From Epiperipatus broadwayi (taxonomy: Eukaryota > Onychophora > Udeonychophora > Euonychophora > Peripatidae), in NCBI GenBank assembly GCA_028023455.1, contig JAQFVV010000112.1:2232001-2296000 (forward strand): 64,000 bases of DNA, given 5' to 3'. Below the pieces are notes generated by a model. It worked only from the letters and a program-made list of their open reading frames with translations, was not told the origin of the DNA and did not search any database. This document shows, piece by piece, positions 1-11,890 of the stretch; position 1 is the first letter of the stretch; each line of letters opens with the position of its first letter. The position numbers and the translations under genes are program-made.

Positions 1-865
1 TCCATATCTCCAAAACTTTTTACAGCAGTGCTGCAAGAAGTATTTTGTGGATTAAAATGGGAAGCTAAAGGAGTGAAAGTAAATGGAGATTATTTAAGTC
101 ATTTAGATTTTGCAGATGATGTAGTTGTTTTTGCAAATAATGCTTTAGAGCTACAGGAAATGTTGCAGGAGTTATCAGATAAAAGTAGGACTAAAGATAA
201 ATGTTAAAAAGACTAAAGTAATGTTTAATAGATTTTCTCAAAATATGAAAATAAAGATTGATTATGATGAGTTAGAAGAAGTTAACAGTTACAAATACCT
301 TGGTCAGATTATTAATACAGATGGAAATATAATGGATGAAATTAATCATAGAATTAAACTTGGTTGGAGTGCTTTTGGTAGAAATAACTTGATACTAAAA
401 GGAAATATGCCTATGTGTTTGAAAAGGAAGGTTTTTAATAAATGTGTTTTGCCAGTTCTTACTTATGGATCTGAGACTTGGACACTTAATAGAAGAGCAA
501 TACAGAGACTTCAGACCACTCAAAGAAGTATGGAGAGATGCATGTTGGGAGTAACAAGAAGGGATCGAAAACGCAATGTATGGGTAAGAGAACAAACAGG
601 TGTTACTGACCTCATTGAAAAAAATAAAAGACTGAAGTGGAATTGGGCTGGACACATTGTTAGAAGAGATGATAACAGATGGACAATTGAAATTTTAAAC
701 TGGATTCCAAGAGATTGTAAAAGACCCAGAAAGAGACCACGTGTGAGATGGATGGATGAAATAAGAAAGTGTGCAGGGGTGATGTGGAGAAGAGAAGCTA
801 AAAATAGGAAAAGATGGATTGAACTTGGAGAGACCTTCATCCTGCAGTGGATTGATAATGGTTGA
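1..865 (+). pseudogene. LINE reverse transcriptase C-terminal half, frameshifted
   Basis: Frame 1 from base 1 reads about 68 codons and contains FADDVVVFA, with the FADD at 109-120. This is the catalytic motif C of the reverse transcriptase palm, whose two aspartates bind metal. The frame then stops at 205-207. The protein continues one frame over, most of it as an open 214-codon stretch at 221-865, so a small indel lies near base 185. The downstream part has the features usual for RTE-type elements: YKYLGQIIN, LPVLTYGSETW, an arginine-rich segment, LKWNWAGHIVRRDD, and WMDEIRKCAG near the end. It would copy element RNA at a nicked target. The frameshift means this copy cannot make an active enzyme. 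Family confidence is high; the exact clade (RTE/BovB-like) is inferred. Confidence 0.85.
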
Positions 866-890
866 TGATGATGAAACCCACAAATATGTA
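1..890 (+). mobile_element. RTE-type LINE, 3' portion, cut by the window edge
   Basis: The 3' part of a non-LTR retrotransposon. It enters at the left edge already inside the reverse transcriptase domain, runs through the C-terminal region, and ends at a short GATGATGATGA tail just after the stop codon. RTE-group LINEs characteristically end in such short tandem tails rather than poly(A), which supports the clade call. Two further truncated copies lie at 22174-22440 and 35996-36270 on the same strand, so the family is dispersed here. The 5' half, including the endonuclease domain, is outside the window. I see no target duplication because the left end is missing. Confidence 0.85.
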
Positions 891-1450
891 ATTCAATAAA
901 TATCTATAATTCAATAAATATATGACTTAATGAGTAGGTGAATCAGTGCATCATAAAGGAGGATCAAACAATGTATTATTGATAATTAAATATAAATTTA
1001 TTTACATCATAGAATTAATCATATAATAAAAAAATGACATTACATTAATTATCATATAATCTATTTTGACTTTGCTCCATTCTCAAAATATCTATCTGGA
1101 TTTTCCTTTTAAAAGACATCTACTAAATATACCTTTAAAGTCACACAAACCAATGGGTAATAAACATGCAATCTTTCATATCAACATTCAGACACAAATC
1201 ATAGAATTTAAGAGTGAATATATGTGTCAATAAATACCATAGTATAAAAGAAAAAAAATTATGTTACTTATGCATATTTTTTAGATCAAGTTATGCTGAC
1301 AAATTAGATTTTACATTTTCAATATATATATATTCTTTATATTATTTATTAATTTCATATATATATATATACATTATTAGTTTACATTCAGAATAGATTA
1401 TATTTACCTGTTTAAAGAGGTTTATTTAAACTTCTTTGTATCAATAATTT
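891..1450. other. AT-rich sequence, no gene recognised
   Basis: Immediately after the LINE tail there is a short direct duplication built on 'aattcaataaatat'. The rest is AT-rich unique-looking DNA with short TA runs. The only open frames are short and made of Ile, Tyr, Phe and Lys codons, which is what random AT-rich sequence gives. Confidence 0.6.
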
Positions 1451-1572
1451 CAATCTCTGTAGTCAAGTTGCAATCTTTACTATATATTAGATCATTAATA
1501 TCATTAATAAAAGTGGGATTCCACCTTTATTATTAAAAGGAAGTTACCTTGACAACAGTTTAAAATTCTTGA
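1451..1572. repeat. Small palindromic repeat, family D copy 1
   Basis: The left arm contains 'tgtagtcaagttgcaatc' and the right arm 'gttaccttgacaacagtt', which are roughly reverse complements. The centre is 'gggattccacc'. The same arm and centre pattern recurs at 3631-3738 and 47342-47409, with partial copies at 6402-6468 and 19548-19612. It is a non-coding foldback repeat of about 70-120 bp, most likely a miniature inverted-repeat transposon of unknown superfamily. Confidence 0.55.
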
Positions 1573-2693
1573 CTGTTATTGATATTGGGATTATTTAAGT
1601 GTTGACTGTTTTTTAATGATTACTTAACCTAAATCTTACATTCCTATTGAATAATATTAATAGAGAAAAATAAAATTATTCTTTAAAATTTTTAAATAGA
1701 AAATTTTCTAACAGATATAATTTTTTTTTATTTTTATATTTAAATAAAAGTTTATTGGAAAAAAACATTTTTTATAAGAGTTCATTTGTATTGTATCCAG
1801 CATTTGTCCATGAATCCAATCAACATTTTTTGACCTTCCATCAACTATTTTCTTTTCCAAGTATTCTGCAGAACTCCAATGGTAGTGATGATGATGGTTA
1901 AATTTCCATAAATTTTATCCATCAATAATATCCAATACTAGATCAGCACTACATTGACATTTTTTCTTTGAAAAAATAATTTTATTTTATGTTTTCATAT
2001 TATTCATTTCATTGAAAATATAGTGGACTTCTATGCTCTTCCTTTTACAAAATCTAACCAATATCATTGTTATTCACCAATAATTTAATAAAACATTACA
2101 TTTATCAGATATATAAAAAAAGATCTAACAATATGATAGTTTTTTTAAACAATAGTAATTAAGTTCTATATGTTTACTAGGAAATGTTTTTATATATATA
2201 TAGAAATAATTGTTCATAAAATTGTACTTCTTTACAATAATAAAAATAAATATTCAGTATGATAAAATAAAAAAAATCATTTTTATTTTTCTCTCAATTC
2301 TAATAAAATATTTAAATAATATGATTTATTTAATATTTCAATTATACTTACATTCATTCTTTCGTTTATTTTCAGTTTGAACTCTATATCTATATGTCAC
2401 AATATATATAAAACATTTAAAGTAATTAATGCCTTGCTTATGACCTGAAATTCAAATCCAGATAAGAATATTGATTTTTTTTTTGTAGGTTTCAAGTAAG
2501 TTTATGTTGAGGAATAAATAGTTATTTATAAAAGAAAGAAAAAAATGTTCTAAAATCTTCATAATCCTGCCATTTAAAAGTCTGGATATCACTATCCTCT
2601 TTAGAGGAATGTTAGAGATACCTTTGTTTTGCAGTTAGTTATTTAAAGGCAGATTTGAATTTATAAAAAACATATATTTACATAATGCATAAA
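1573..2693. other. AT-rich sequence, no gene recognised
   Basis: Long A and T runs and short TA microsatellites (for example near 2192 and 2402). No open frame with protein-like composition, and I see no RNA gene. Confidence 0.6.
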
Positions 2694-2842
2694 TAAATAG
2701 ATTGATAGATGAATGGGTGAATAAATGGATTATAGATTAATAGATAGATAGATGGGTGGATGGCTATAAATGGATGCTTGAATGGATAGATGGATAGATA
2801 GATAGATAGATAGATGGATGGATGGATATATATATATAGATA
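2694..2842. repeat. GATA/GATG tetranucleotide microsatellite
   Basis: An imperfect array of gata, gatg and gaat tetranucleotides on the + strand. It begins with dispersed units and becomes nearly pure 'gatagatagatagata' then 'ggatggatggat' before grading into (ta)n. The 64-codon minus-strand open frame across it is only a translation of the repeat (Ile-Tyr-Leu-Ser and His-Pro-Ser runs), not a gene. Confidence 0.9.
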
Positions 2843-3630
2843 ATTACAAAGCCAAATATATATATATAACAATTGAAATGATTAATATAAATATAATTGA
2901 GTTTTCTACTATCTGCCATGTTCAATAAACTTTCAACAGTAAAAAAACAACCACTTCAGTCAGCAATCCAAGATTTTATATAGAATTTACTATATGTATA
3001 CAAAAACAATAAAACACAAACAAAATTACTTGAATGTAAAACTATTTGTATATTTCAACTATAAGACTGTTTTTTTTTTTTCCTTTCTAATGAAAATCAG
3101 TACTCTGGTTGAAATAAAAAAGTAGTGTTTTACATACAAGTAGTTTTGTTTGTGTTTTATCATTTTATATATTTTTTTTATTTGGTTAGTCTTTATATAT
3201 ACGGTAGATTAATAAGTTCATAAAATAACCTTTAAATAGCTCATTTGAAGGCAGAAATTTTTTCAACATTACCACTAGAGAAAAAGGTAAATATTTCCCA
3301 GGATTATCAATTAATAATGGTTAAATATTTAATGATTTCTATCCTTACTTATGTTCTTGCTAAGAATATCTAGATAACGATTTATTGACCATTATCGGAT
3401 GTTTAATTAGATTACTATAAGCTAGCTATTTTTTTAAAAAAATATTAATCCTATAGAAGCAAAATTTCATGTTTATTCAGCCTATATTCAAACTCAGATT
3501 GTAGGCATAGCAACTGGATATACTAATGATCCATGCTATCCTTACATATTAAGCCATAAATATCAACAACTAATTAGTTATTGTATATAAATTACAAGAA
3601 AACAGTTCTCATTTTTAAAATTGACCAACA
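2843..3630. other. AT-rich sequence, no gene recognised
   Basis: Contains an inverted pair built on 'aaaacacaaacaaaa' (about 3012) and 'tttgtttgtgtttta' (about 3146). Otherwise it is unique-looking AT-rich sequence without protein-like open frames. Confidence 0.55.
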
Positions 3631-3738
3631 GAATATCAGCAATCTGTTGTCAATGTATAATATTATAATTAGGCAGTAAATGGAATTCCACTTATTGCCT
3701 AATTGCAGTGTTGGCTAGACAACATATTGCTGATATCT
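3631..3738. repeat. Small palindromic repeat, family D copy 2
   Basis: Arms 'gaatatcagcaatctgttgt' and, at the right end, 'caacatattgctgatatct' are near-perfect reverse complements. A second inner palindrome surrounds 'ggaattccac', reading aggcag...ttgcct. This is the cleanest family D copy and shows the nested two-stem structure. It is non-coding. Confidence 0.65.
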
Positions 3739-5434
3739 ATTTATTTAGTTATGAGAATTGTGCTGGTGGTGTAATTTATATAAACATTTAATAATTTATA
3801 CAACTTTTTTTGAAAATGATTTTCAAGCACAACATTAATAAAACAAAAATATATAATTGTGCTACTTTTCTGGAGTATTAATATATTAATTGAATTTAAT
3901 ATGCAGAAAAGAAAATGAAACAAAATTATGAATAAATGTCATAAGTCTTAAATAAAAAATATTGAGGTTAGGATGAGTCTAAAAAAATTGGACTTAATAC
4001 ATCTTGAATACTTTAATTAATACCAAGTTTTATTTGTATCTTTTCTATGGGTGTAGATTTATTCAAGAATGGACAATCTATAATCTGTGAAGATGATTTG
4101 TACCACCTGCATCACATACACAAACATATTATAACAATCTGGAAATTGGAGACTTAATGTATCTACACTACAGGGCGCCACTAGGCATTTGAACCTAGAA
4201 AACTTATAAAGTAGGTAGATACGTAAGTCAAAAAAAAAAAATTTATTTTATATATTTTGATTCCGGTCGTTAGCCCATTGTCACTAGCTCAGTGGAATAG
4301 CAGAGATTTATATTTTATAATAAATTCTTATCTAAGAATATATAAAAAAGAATAAAATAATCCACTGCCAGTAATTATACACACAAACATTTATTTACGC
4401 ATATATATAATATTTAAAATTGTTTTAGTATCAGTTTTACATTTTAAAATTTAACTTACATTTTTAACTTTGATTTTTGATTTCAATTTACATTTTAATT
4501 TTTATAAATTTACATTTTAATTTTTATAAGTAGAGCAGTTACATAGATTATAAAAGTTTGTTTTATAATGTAGAGCATAGAGCAGTTACATAGATTACAA
4601 GGTTAAAAACATTTCAAAATAAACATAAACGATCAAAATATAAAATCATTGGTGGAATTGCAGAGGGAAATTTATAAGAAAGCCAATGGCATTCATCATA
4701 AGATGCCGCATTGACCCCAATAACTTAAAAGACATCCAAATAAATACATTTTAGATACTCACCGTAAGGTATCATTATTTACCGAATGTCTATATATTTT
4801 GATCAAATATGAAAACCAAAAATATAATTAACCGATAACGAATTCATGCAAGCGTCTATACCTGACTTAAATTTAATGCATTTTTTTATTTAGAGTGTCG
4901 AGTATGAATAGACTATATAGATTTGCATTTGAAAAGAAAATATTCTATCCTTATTTAATCTTAGGCCAAAAGTTCGCAGTTAAACCAACATCAATCCATC
5001 TGATATATCGATGCATTCAATGTAACACGAATACGGCAACACAAAATAGGTTAAGAGAAGAAATTGCCTCTCGTCAGATAGGAATACTACATCTATCTGA
5101 TGAGAAGAGCAATAATAATAAAAAAAACTCCATAGGAAAAAACTGCGGTCATTTTGCTGACTTACGATCGCATTCCATAGGCCAACAGAGGTGTGCAGCA
5201 TATAAAACGATTCTGCCCATAGCGAATCTCGTACTACATCTACTAATTATACCAATATATCCAATCCATTGACCCAATTCAACTATGAAACAAATAACCC
5301 AAGATTACCCTCCCCTAATATAACTTTACAAATCTATATAGCCATTCACGCCCGACTTAAGTTTAACATTTATATAATTTAATTTAACGAAAAACAGAAA
5401 TCATAATAAAAACTTAAAAGAACAAAAAAAAAAT
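3739..5434. other. No gene recognised; weak tRNA-like box and an unrecognised 125-codon ORF
   Basis: Near 4285 'tagctcagtggaatagcag' resembles a polymerase III A box, but no convincing B box follows. Around 4535 and 4570 'gagcagttacatagatta' occurs twice. A 125-codon frame at 4895-5272 (+) is longer than most here and its segment has more CpG than its surroundings. Its translation shows no motif or membrane pattern that I recognise, and it includes a short inverted repeat ('cgtcagatag' / 'ctatctgatg' near 5083-5103). I do not call it a gene; it may be decayed transposon sequence. Confidence 0.4.
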
Positions 5435-6065
5435 AAATGGAAATGATTTTACAAAAGAAATACATCAAATTAAAATTACTTATTAATAAATAAAGTTGGT
5501 CAGATAGGATTCTATTGCAATTATTTTAAATACGGAACGTTTTTAATTTAATGTTCATGAATTATCTAAAGTTCTTACGGTTTTAAAAGGTCCATAATTT
5601 GTAGTTGTTTGTAATTTTGAATGGGAATTCCCACGCCGTCCTGAAGATATTGGTATCCAGTTAGCCATTGTTTTTTTACTTATCCGGAGGTCTTTTACTT
5701 TAGCTGGTCCTTAATGTAGAAAACGATGGGTCATTTCTCTTTCTTTCTTTTTTTATAACCACTCAAGGAATTGAAAGTGCGTCTTTCAATCCCTTCACGT
5801 CCAACTCTCTGACTTAACACATCTCCATCCTCTCTTAATAATAATTCCCCTTTTTTATTTCCAAACCTTTCTTTTTATATTAATTTTGCAGATTAACTCA
5901 ACATTACATCATGATGATGGAGACCCTTTCGTTGAGGTCTGATTCCTAAGGGATTTCTTTTTATTTGCTATTAGTTTCTATTGTTTTCCTATCTGACCAT
6001 TGCTTATACATTTAAATGCCCAAGGGCTAGTTCACTTGGACTAATTAAAATAATCATTTCCATTT
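5435..6065. mobile_element. Inverted-repeat-bounded element with decayed coding sequence
   Basis: The left end 'aaatggaaatgatt' (5435-5448) is the exact reverse complement of the right end (6052-6065). A second inverted pair, 'ggtcagatagga' at 5498-5509 and its reverse complement at 5987-5998, lies inside. The inner part is less AT-rich than its surroundings and holds the minus-strand coding-like segment listed separately. This looks like an unclassified transposon or foldback of about 630 bp. I see no target duplication with confidence. Confidence 0.4.
5555..5874 (-). pseudogene. Coding-like remnant, unidentified
   Basis: On the minus strand two adjoining frames read with non-random composition. 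From 5874 there is a polar, charged stretch that includes LREDGDVLSQRVGREG. A frameshift follows near 5760, and then a stretch including GPAKVKDLRISKKT and NWIPISSGRRGNSHS, interrupted by one in-frame stop and ending at 5555-5557. The richness in Arg, Gly and Ser and the relatively high CpG are unlike the Ile/Tyr/Lys frames found elsewhere in this window, so I think it was once translated. I do not recognise a domain. It could be a retroelement or transposon protein. An exon is possible because 'gtaaga' follows ACC near 5578, but the frameshift and stop argue against it. Confidence 0.3.
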
Positions 6066-7724
6066 TTCAATAACATTAATTAATTTGTTTTGTACAAACT
6101 TAGATATATTTTTATCTTTAAATCTTTACTGACAATTTAGTTTTAAAATACTTTTTCCTTTTTCTTAATAAAGTTTCTTTTTTTAATAATTTTTTTCATC
6201 TGTAAGACTTTATATATATATGAGTTTAGTATAGACTTTTAATTTTCAATTTTTAATTCTTAAAAAAAAAGTTTTATTTGCAAACTTTTATTTTTTTCAT
6301 GTTTAATAATAAAAAAAATAATGTAATGTCGTATGTGCTCATTACAATATATATAATGTTAAATATTTTTTTTATATATTACATTAGTTTTTAACAATCG
6401 ATCCTTAAGCTATCAACAATCTCAGTCTGTAGTCAAGGCAATCTACTTTAATAATAAAGGGGATAAATGAATTTATTGTCCTAGAACATTAGTTTATGAG
6501 TTATTGCTCAACCAGGAATTATGTTAAACATCAAACCAGAAGTTCTCATGAATTGATAATGTTGACCAACAAAAGATGTTTAAGTTAGCACACAGAAATT
6601 ATTTTATCCTTGGGTTATCATGGGAATAAAATTTGGCCACATGCACCATTCACAGGCAAACATGGATACATAGTACACTAGACATTGTTCAAAAGTTGCC
6701 CAAAAGAAATTTTAAAACCTTCATTTCATACAAATAGAAAGTCAGTTTCTGATCTGATGGAAATACTTTGTCCTATTATTATCAGAAAATAAAAACATTT
6801 TTTTTACATACAACTTATTAGAGATCTTATAAAAATCTGTGATCAGAAAACTTTACCCATTCCTGACTTAAATCACCTTTAAAAAAAATATAAAATCATT
6901 CATAAAATGGTGTACATATGTTTATTAGAAATTTTGTCTCATTTATATTAAAAAGATTTGAATTCTTTAACTCAACTTTAAATTGTATCTACGCTACTTC
7001 CACATGACATTAATTTTGGGGAAAAAAGTTTTTCTCTCTCTTAAATGAACTATGAAATCTATTGCAAATGTCAAGTTTGTTTGTTTTTATTTGAGATAAA
7101 AATTTGTTTCAAAAGCAAATTTGACTAATTAGATTTAATATGTGTATAATTAACTAGGACCTACAGTGATCACTTTTGGAACCTGACACTTATTTAAAAT
7201 AATCTATTGAACATACCAGTGAATGTAAAAAGAAAAAATATGCACTAAATAAAAATATCTATTTATTCAATATAATATTTTATTTTGATGCTTATTTCAA
7301 TTCGCCATCTAAAGTAAGAGCCTTACTGCCTCTATTATAGTATCAGCAAGTTTTGGGCTGTTACACTTAGATAAAGCAAAAATCACACATATATTTTATA
7401 AACAAATCTCAGTAATACATCAAAATGAAGTTCACCAATGAAAGAAATTATTTTTAGACATTAAGTTATACTTTTAAAAAAGAAATCTGTTAGATATTTT
7501 GTTTGAAGTGTACCTTTACATGGATGATTAAAAAAAATGAAAATGAAAATGAATTAAGTTATACACTTGTAGAGAATGGAAAAATAGAATGGAAATATAA
7601 GCTCAGAAAAATGTTGAAGTGATTAAAACTTGTAAGACATCACATGATTCCAGTTTATATAATGCTTTTCAGTAGCAAATTATTTTTCTCTCATAATAAT
7701 TACACTCCCTAGTACAGATTTAGG
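6066..7724. other. AT-rich sequence with a partial family D repeat
   Basis: At about 6402-6468 one arm of family D is visible ('ctgtagtcaaggcaatct'). The remainder is AT-rich, unique-looking sequence with no protein-like frame. There are several A/T homopolymers and a 'gaaaatgaaaatgaa' run near 7538. Confidence 0.5.
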
Positions 7725-8040
7725 AATCAACAGATGCTAAATGATAACTCTTAATAAACTCCTATCCAGTGCTATCCTAATCCAATATCCCCAAACTATT
7801 TTCTAATTTATCATTTTCATAAGTGAGAAGCAAATTGGCTTAAATTGAAAACATTAACATTGTTTTCCAATTTGGTATGATAGCTCTAAAGAAAAACAAA
7901 GAAGTAAAAAATGGCTGCTAGAGAGAAAATGCATTAAATCCAAAAAAGATCCAGGTAACACTGCTCACATACAAAAGCTTGTCTTTGGTGAAATCTATAA
8001 GCTAGAAACTAGTCTGGTATTATTGAATAAGACAGCAATG
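7725..8040 (+). repeat. Foldback repeat, family C copy 1
   Basis: Contains 'ctcctatccagtgctatcc', 'aatatccccaaactattttc' and, downstream, 'ctataagctagaaactagtc'. These match the family C core seen at 34870-35262, 42469-42675 and 54545-54985. The core pairs a 'CCCCAGACTaGTTTCTAGCTTATGG'-type segment with its partner in inverse order. No coding capacity. It directly abuts the Merlin-type element that begins at about 8041. Confidence 0.5.
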
Positions 8041-8690
8041 GGTAAGAAATTATGGTCATTGATAGTTTTCCTGTAAACCAAGATGGCAGTCTATATTTTT
8101 ACAAATATATAAGTCGAGGGCTTACAATCTACCAAAGATGAGTTAAGTTGCTAAATTAAAACCAAATTAATGAATCAATTGTTAAATTTTAAAAAAAAAG
8201 AATAAATTCCTAAAATTTTCATTAAGAAGTTTTATTTCATTCCCCCCCCCCCTCTTATAATGTGGAAAGTGAATAGACATTCTTAACATTGTTCTACTTT
8301 CGTTCAATTCAGCATGTTTCATTTTGTCAGCAGTTTTTTTGATAAATTGTCATAATGATAAAAATTTGGGATCTTCCTATCAAAGAACGTGATGCAGTGG
8401 ACTATTTTCAAAGGTACAGAATCATGCCCTCTCAAAAAGTATGTGTTAATGGTCATAATATGATTGAATGCCATTGATTTGAATAAAATATAGATATTGT
8501 ATTTATATTCTTTTTTCAGTTAATAAGTTAATCCAAAAATAAACTGTAAATATTGTAATTAATTTTGCCACAAAGATTTTTTTTTTTTAAAAAAATGTAA
8601 ATAATAAATATGACATTTTCTAGCAAACATTGGGGGAGGGGGGCAACAAAACTCGATTTATCACAAATATGAGCTGTCATCTTGATTTAC
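8041..8690 (+). mobile_element. Merlin/ISXO2-type DNA transposon, decayed, copy 1
   Basis: Terminal inverted repeats: the left end carries 'gtaaaccaagatggcag' at 8073 and the right end 'ctgtcatcttgatttac' at 8674-8690, its near-exact reverse complement. Similarity continues inward across an 'atatttttacaaata' type stretch. Outward, the left end 'agaaattatgg' also matches the terminus of the second copy at 55916-56630. The interior keeps part of a transposase on the + strand (8355-8477). The poly(C) and poly(G) tracts near 8241 and 8632 are part of its divergent interior. The superfamily call rests on the transposase fragment. Confidence 0.65.
8355..8477 (+). pseudogene. N-terminal fragment of a Merlin/ISXO2-type transposase
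   Basis: A 40-codon open stretch from ATG to TGA. It contains IWDLPIKERDAVDYFQ, then RYRIMPSQKVCVNGHNM and ends IECH. Merlin-type transposases related to bacterial IS1016/ISXO2 open with a segment of this kind: 'pxKExdavxYFQxxglLP' followed by a zinc-ribbon half, C-x-N/H-G-H-x-M. The Cys and the NGHNM are visible here. A full transposase is several hundred residues with a DDE-type core, and none of that remains, so this is a truncated fossil. The same piece, in the same context and frameshifted, is on the minus strand at 56196-56314. Two independent copies keeping the motif support the identification, which I made from memory of the family pattern without a search. Confidence 0.65.
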
Positions 8691-11473
8691 AGTCACAAAT
8701 ACTGAATTTATTAAACATTTCCGTCTGGCATCTATGAATTACTAAAACTTATATTAGATGGTACAATCATGGTGAGAGAAAAATAATTTGCTATTAAAAT
8801 GACTAAATGAAAAAGAATAATTTATTGAAGAAATTAAAGAAGAATTTCTATTGAATATTTATTTAAATAAAAAAGAATTGTAGGAATTAAAAAAGAAGAA
8901 GAAGATAAATGAAATTAATAGTTGATATTTAAAAAAAGTCATTATAGGTAAACCAAACAATAGAAGGTATAAAAAAAATGCAACAAAAGAGGAAAGTTTT
9001 TTAACAATTATCTTCATTCCATATGTAGTTAAGGTAATGCTGGAAATGATTACCCAGAAATTAAATGTTTATATTTAATGAGTAATTTAAGTTTTAAAAA
9101 GGCAAAATATGAAATATAATAAATATGTTGAGAATTACTGTTGATAGATATATGGATAGAAAGAAGATTAATATTTGTTATTTTGAAATGTAATACAGAG
9201 TAAATTGGGATAGCTTTGAAAGAGAGATTTATTGAGAAATTTCCATGGGTATCAAAAAATATTTATTAAATTTAATGATCTTCTTATTAAAAAGAATAAC
9301 TATTTCTAAGTGGTAATCATATAGTTCACAGATGTAATAATAGACAATCTCCATTAACCAGTATAGGATGTCACATAATAATAACTACTGGATATAGAAA
9401 AATGGGCTACATAAAACTATATGCATGTTAATAGGCAATCACAAATGATCTAGTTTAGAATGTCCTTTACATGATTAAATAATTAAACAGTAATGATTTC
9501 TGTATGTCAACAAAAATTCACATTTACAAAAGTATATTTCAATATCTACCATCTTCCTTCAAATTTAATGAACTTGACTAAATTAATTTTACTATAATTT
9601 GGTATGACTATCATTTCAAATGACTAATGATGATGAGGTGGGAGGGGGATATTCTCCGAAATATTAAATAATTCAATTATAGAATTTATTACTAATACGT
9701 GTGTGTGCGTGTGTTAAGTAGTCATTAAGACATTATAAAGTTTCCTTAAATTATTTCATGCTTTGCTTTCAGTGAATGGTTTAAAGTTAGGATAATCCAA
9801 TGAATTAAACTGATATGCGTCAAATTTATTTGAATTATTAATTATATATATAAAGATTATGAACTTCTAATTAGGGTATAATGACTTTGACATTTTTTTA
9901 ATAACAAATATATCTGCATTGAAGCAGTAAGCTAAATTTTAAAAACAATCCAGGAGATAACTTTAATACTCAGGGAATGTCTTTTTTATACAAAATGTCA
10001 TTAAATTCTTTATGAAATAAAACTTTTTTCTAATTTAAGATTTTGAAAGAAAAAAACAACAACTCAATTTGAAATATGTCATCAAGTTGGCCTTCAAGAT
10101 TAATTACAAACTTAGTGTTGGTCACTGATATTAAGTGGTAGACTACACTTTTTTTACTAATATTAAGATCCGAGTAATTTGATTCTTGAAATTTCATTGG
10201 TTATAATTAGAGAATGTAATTATCTTTCCGAAATACGTTTATAATTACTACTATGCTAATGATAATAGTGATAATAATTAAAACTCTACCTAAGTTAATT
10301 TGGGCCATAATTTATTTACATTAGTTTTGGTTTATTTATATGCAAGCCTTCACACATTTGTATCATTTTATTAAAAGATGTCGCTACTAGCTACTTATTA
10401 AAGAGTTATTTTCAATGAGATGCTTACAGTATTTGCATTTATTGAGCACATTTTAAAAATTATTTTACTATGAATCATAAGGAATGTTTTCAAGTGACAC
10501 AAATTAATGAATATGGTTTCAAACATTTGCAATATTTTTATTTGGTTTTTCCTCAGTTTATGTGAATCATTTGAATATTGTTAGTAAAAATATATCACTT
10601 TTCATAAACAAAAATAGTATAACCATGACTTAATTTCAAATTTGAGGCTATAATATTTAAAATTTGAGGATAATTTAACTATCAGAAAACTTTAAAATTT
10701 ATCTAAGTATTAACATTACACACAATTGCAAAAAACCAATGCTATAAGAAAAATACAAAGCAAAATTCGATTTAAATTGTAATTGTTAATTACTGACTAC
10801 ATTGCATCAGAAAATGAAAACATTTGAGTGATAATTGTATTACCCAAGTTAATAAATTGCCATATCCCTTTCCCTAGCTAAGGATCCAACATTTATAATT
10901 TCAATAATTGGAAGTTTGAAAAAAAAAATTAAATAAATTAGAAATTAATAATTTTTACAAGTTGTTACTTATTACAGTATAACAGTAGCCATTTTCTTAT
11001 TTTACACATTCAGTTTAGCATTTCTTAGTAACATTTTGCAACACAGCTGCATCTTTTCCACCGTAAAATTGTTGCACATAAAAAATCAAAAGTTTAATTT
11101 TTTTCAATTTTAATTTTGTCATTCACATTTCAATTAGGAAACAAGAAAATGGCTGATTAAATACAACCATCTAAATTTTTATAAATTTAATATATATCCT
11201 TCGCATTTCATTACTGACATGATCAGTTTTTATCACAAAAAGCATGAAAATTGGATGACTGTTTTTTTTAGAATGAATGAGTGAGTGAACACATTCACAT
11301 GTTCACAGACCAGTGAGTGTATAAAATATGAAGACACTTTCAATTTATTGTAGTTAGTTATAATATTTTAAATGATGTCTTAATGTGAACAATATACATA
11401 CTGAATGTAAATGTTAAAAATATAGTACGATCCAGCAAAAAGGTAACTGGTCTTTTCTCCAAGCTACCTAAAG
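8691..11473. other. AT-rich sequence, no gene recognised
   Basis: No protein-like frame on either strand. A run of 'gaagaagaag' near 8895 and a 'gtgtgtgcgtgtg' stretch near 9701 are the only simple repeats that stand out. I do not see a clear member of the repeat families described elsewhere. Confidence 0.55.
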
Positions 11474-11890
11474 CATCATTCTCTTAATCAACACATTATG
11501 TAGTATTTAGTTTAACTATTCCCCACTTAAGGCACTAACATGTCTAAATCCATGTCTTACAATATGAAATGTGATAATGTATTTTGTATCTTAATCCACA
11601 ATGGAAGATACATGTTAATATTAAATTTTGTTTCAAACTGTGATGAAATATCTGAAATGTTTCAAACTGTGTTCAGCAGTTAATCATAAATCACAAGAAT
11701 GTTATCAAGTAGTTTAAAGATTTTGTGATGGCAAAGAAAGCATTTAAAACAATTGATGAAGATATGAAACACACTGTCATATTTATGTCATAACTCTTGA
11801 TCCAGAGATAAAAGCACTTTAAAATTTTTGTAGTAAATACTAAACTATGTTATTATATGGCCATAAATGGATTCAGAAACAGCACTGTAA
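11474..11890. repeat. Foldback repeat, family F copy 1
   Basis: The left half runs 'cattatgtagtatttagttt' to 'gaaatgtgataatgtatttt'. The right half carries the reverse complement order: 'gaaacacactgtcatattta', then 'gtagtaaatactaaactatg', ending near 'gattcagaaacagcactg'. The same half-sites occur at 13280-13630 and 21174-21755. A non-coding foldback transposon of about 400-580 bp, superfamily not determined. Confidence 0.55.

Noticed and set aside
395-883. Minus-strand open frames opposite the LINE
   Set aside because: They are shadows of the LINE coding strand; the plus-strand reading has the reverse transcriptase motif and the family's C-terminal pattern. The same applies to the minus frame at 35970-36230.
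2678-2872. 64-codon minus-strand open frame
   Set aside because: It is a translation of the GATA/GATG microsatellite; repeats of Ile-Tyr-Leu-Ser and His-Pro-Ser follow from the DNA repeat.
4170-4190. Retroviral-type primer binding site ('tggcgccc' on the minus strand)
   Set aside because: Eight bases by chance are plausible, and I found no paired long terminal repeats or gag/pol sequence near it.
4895-5272. 125-codon open frame as a host gene
   Set aside because: No motif, no splice context, no homology that I can recall. Kept only as a note in the region entry.
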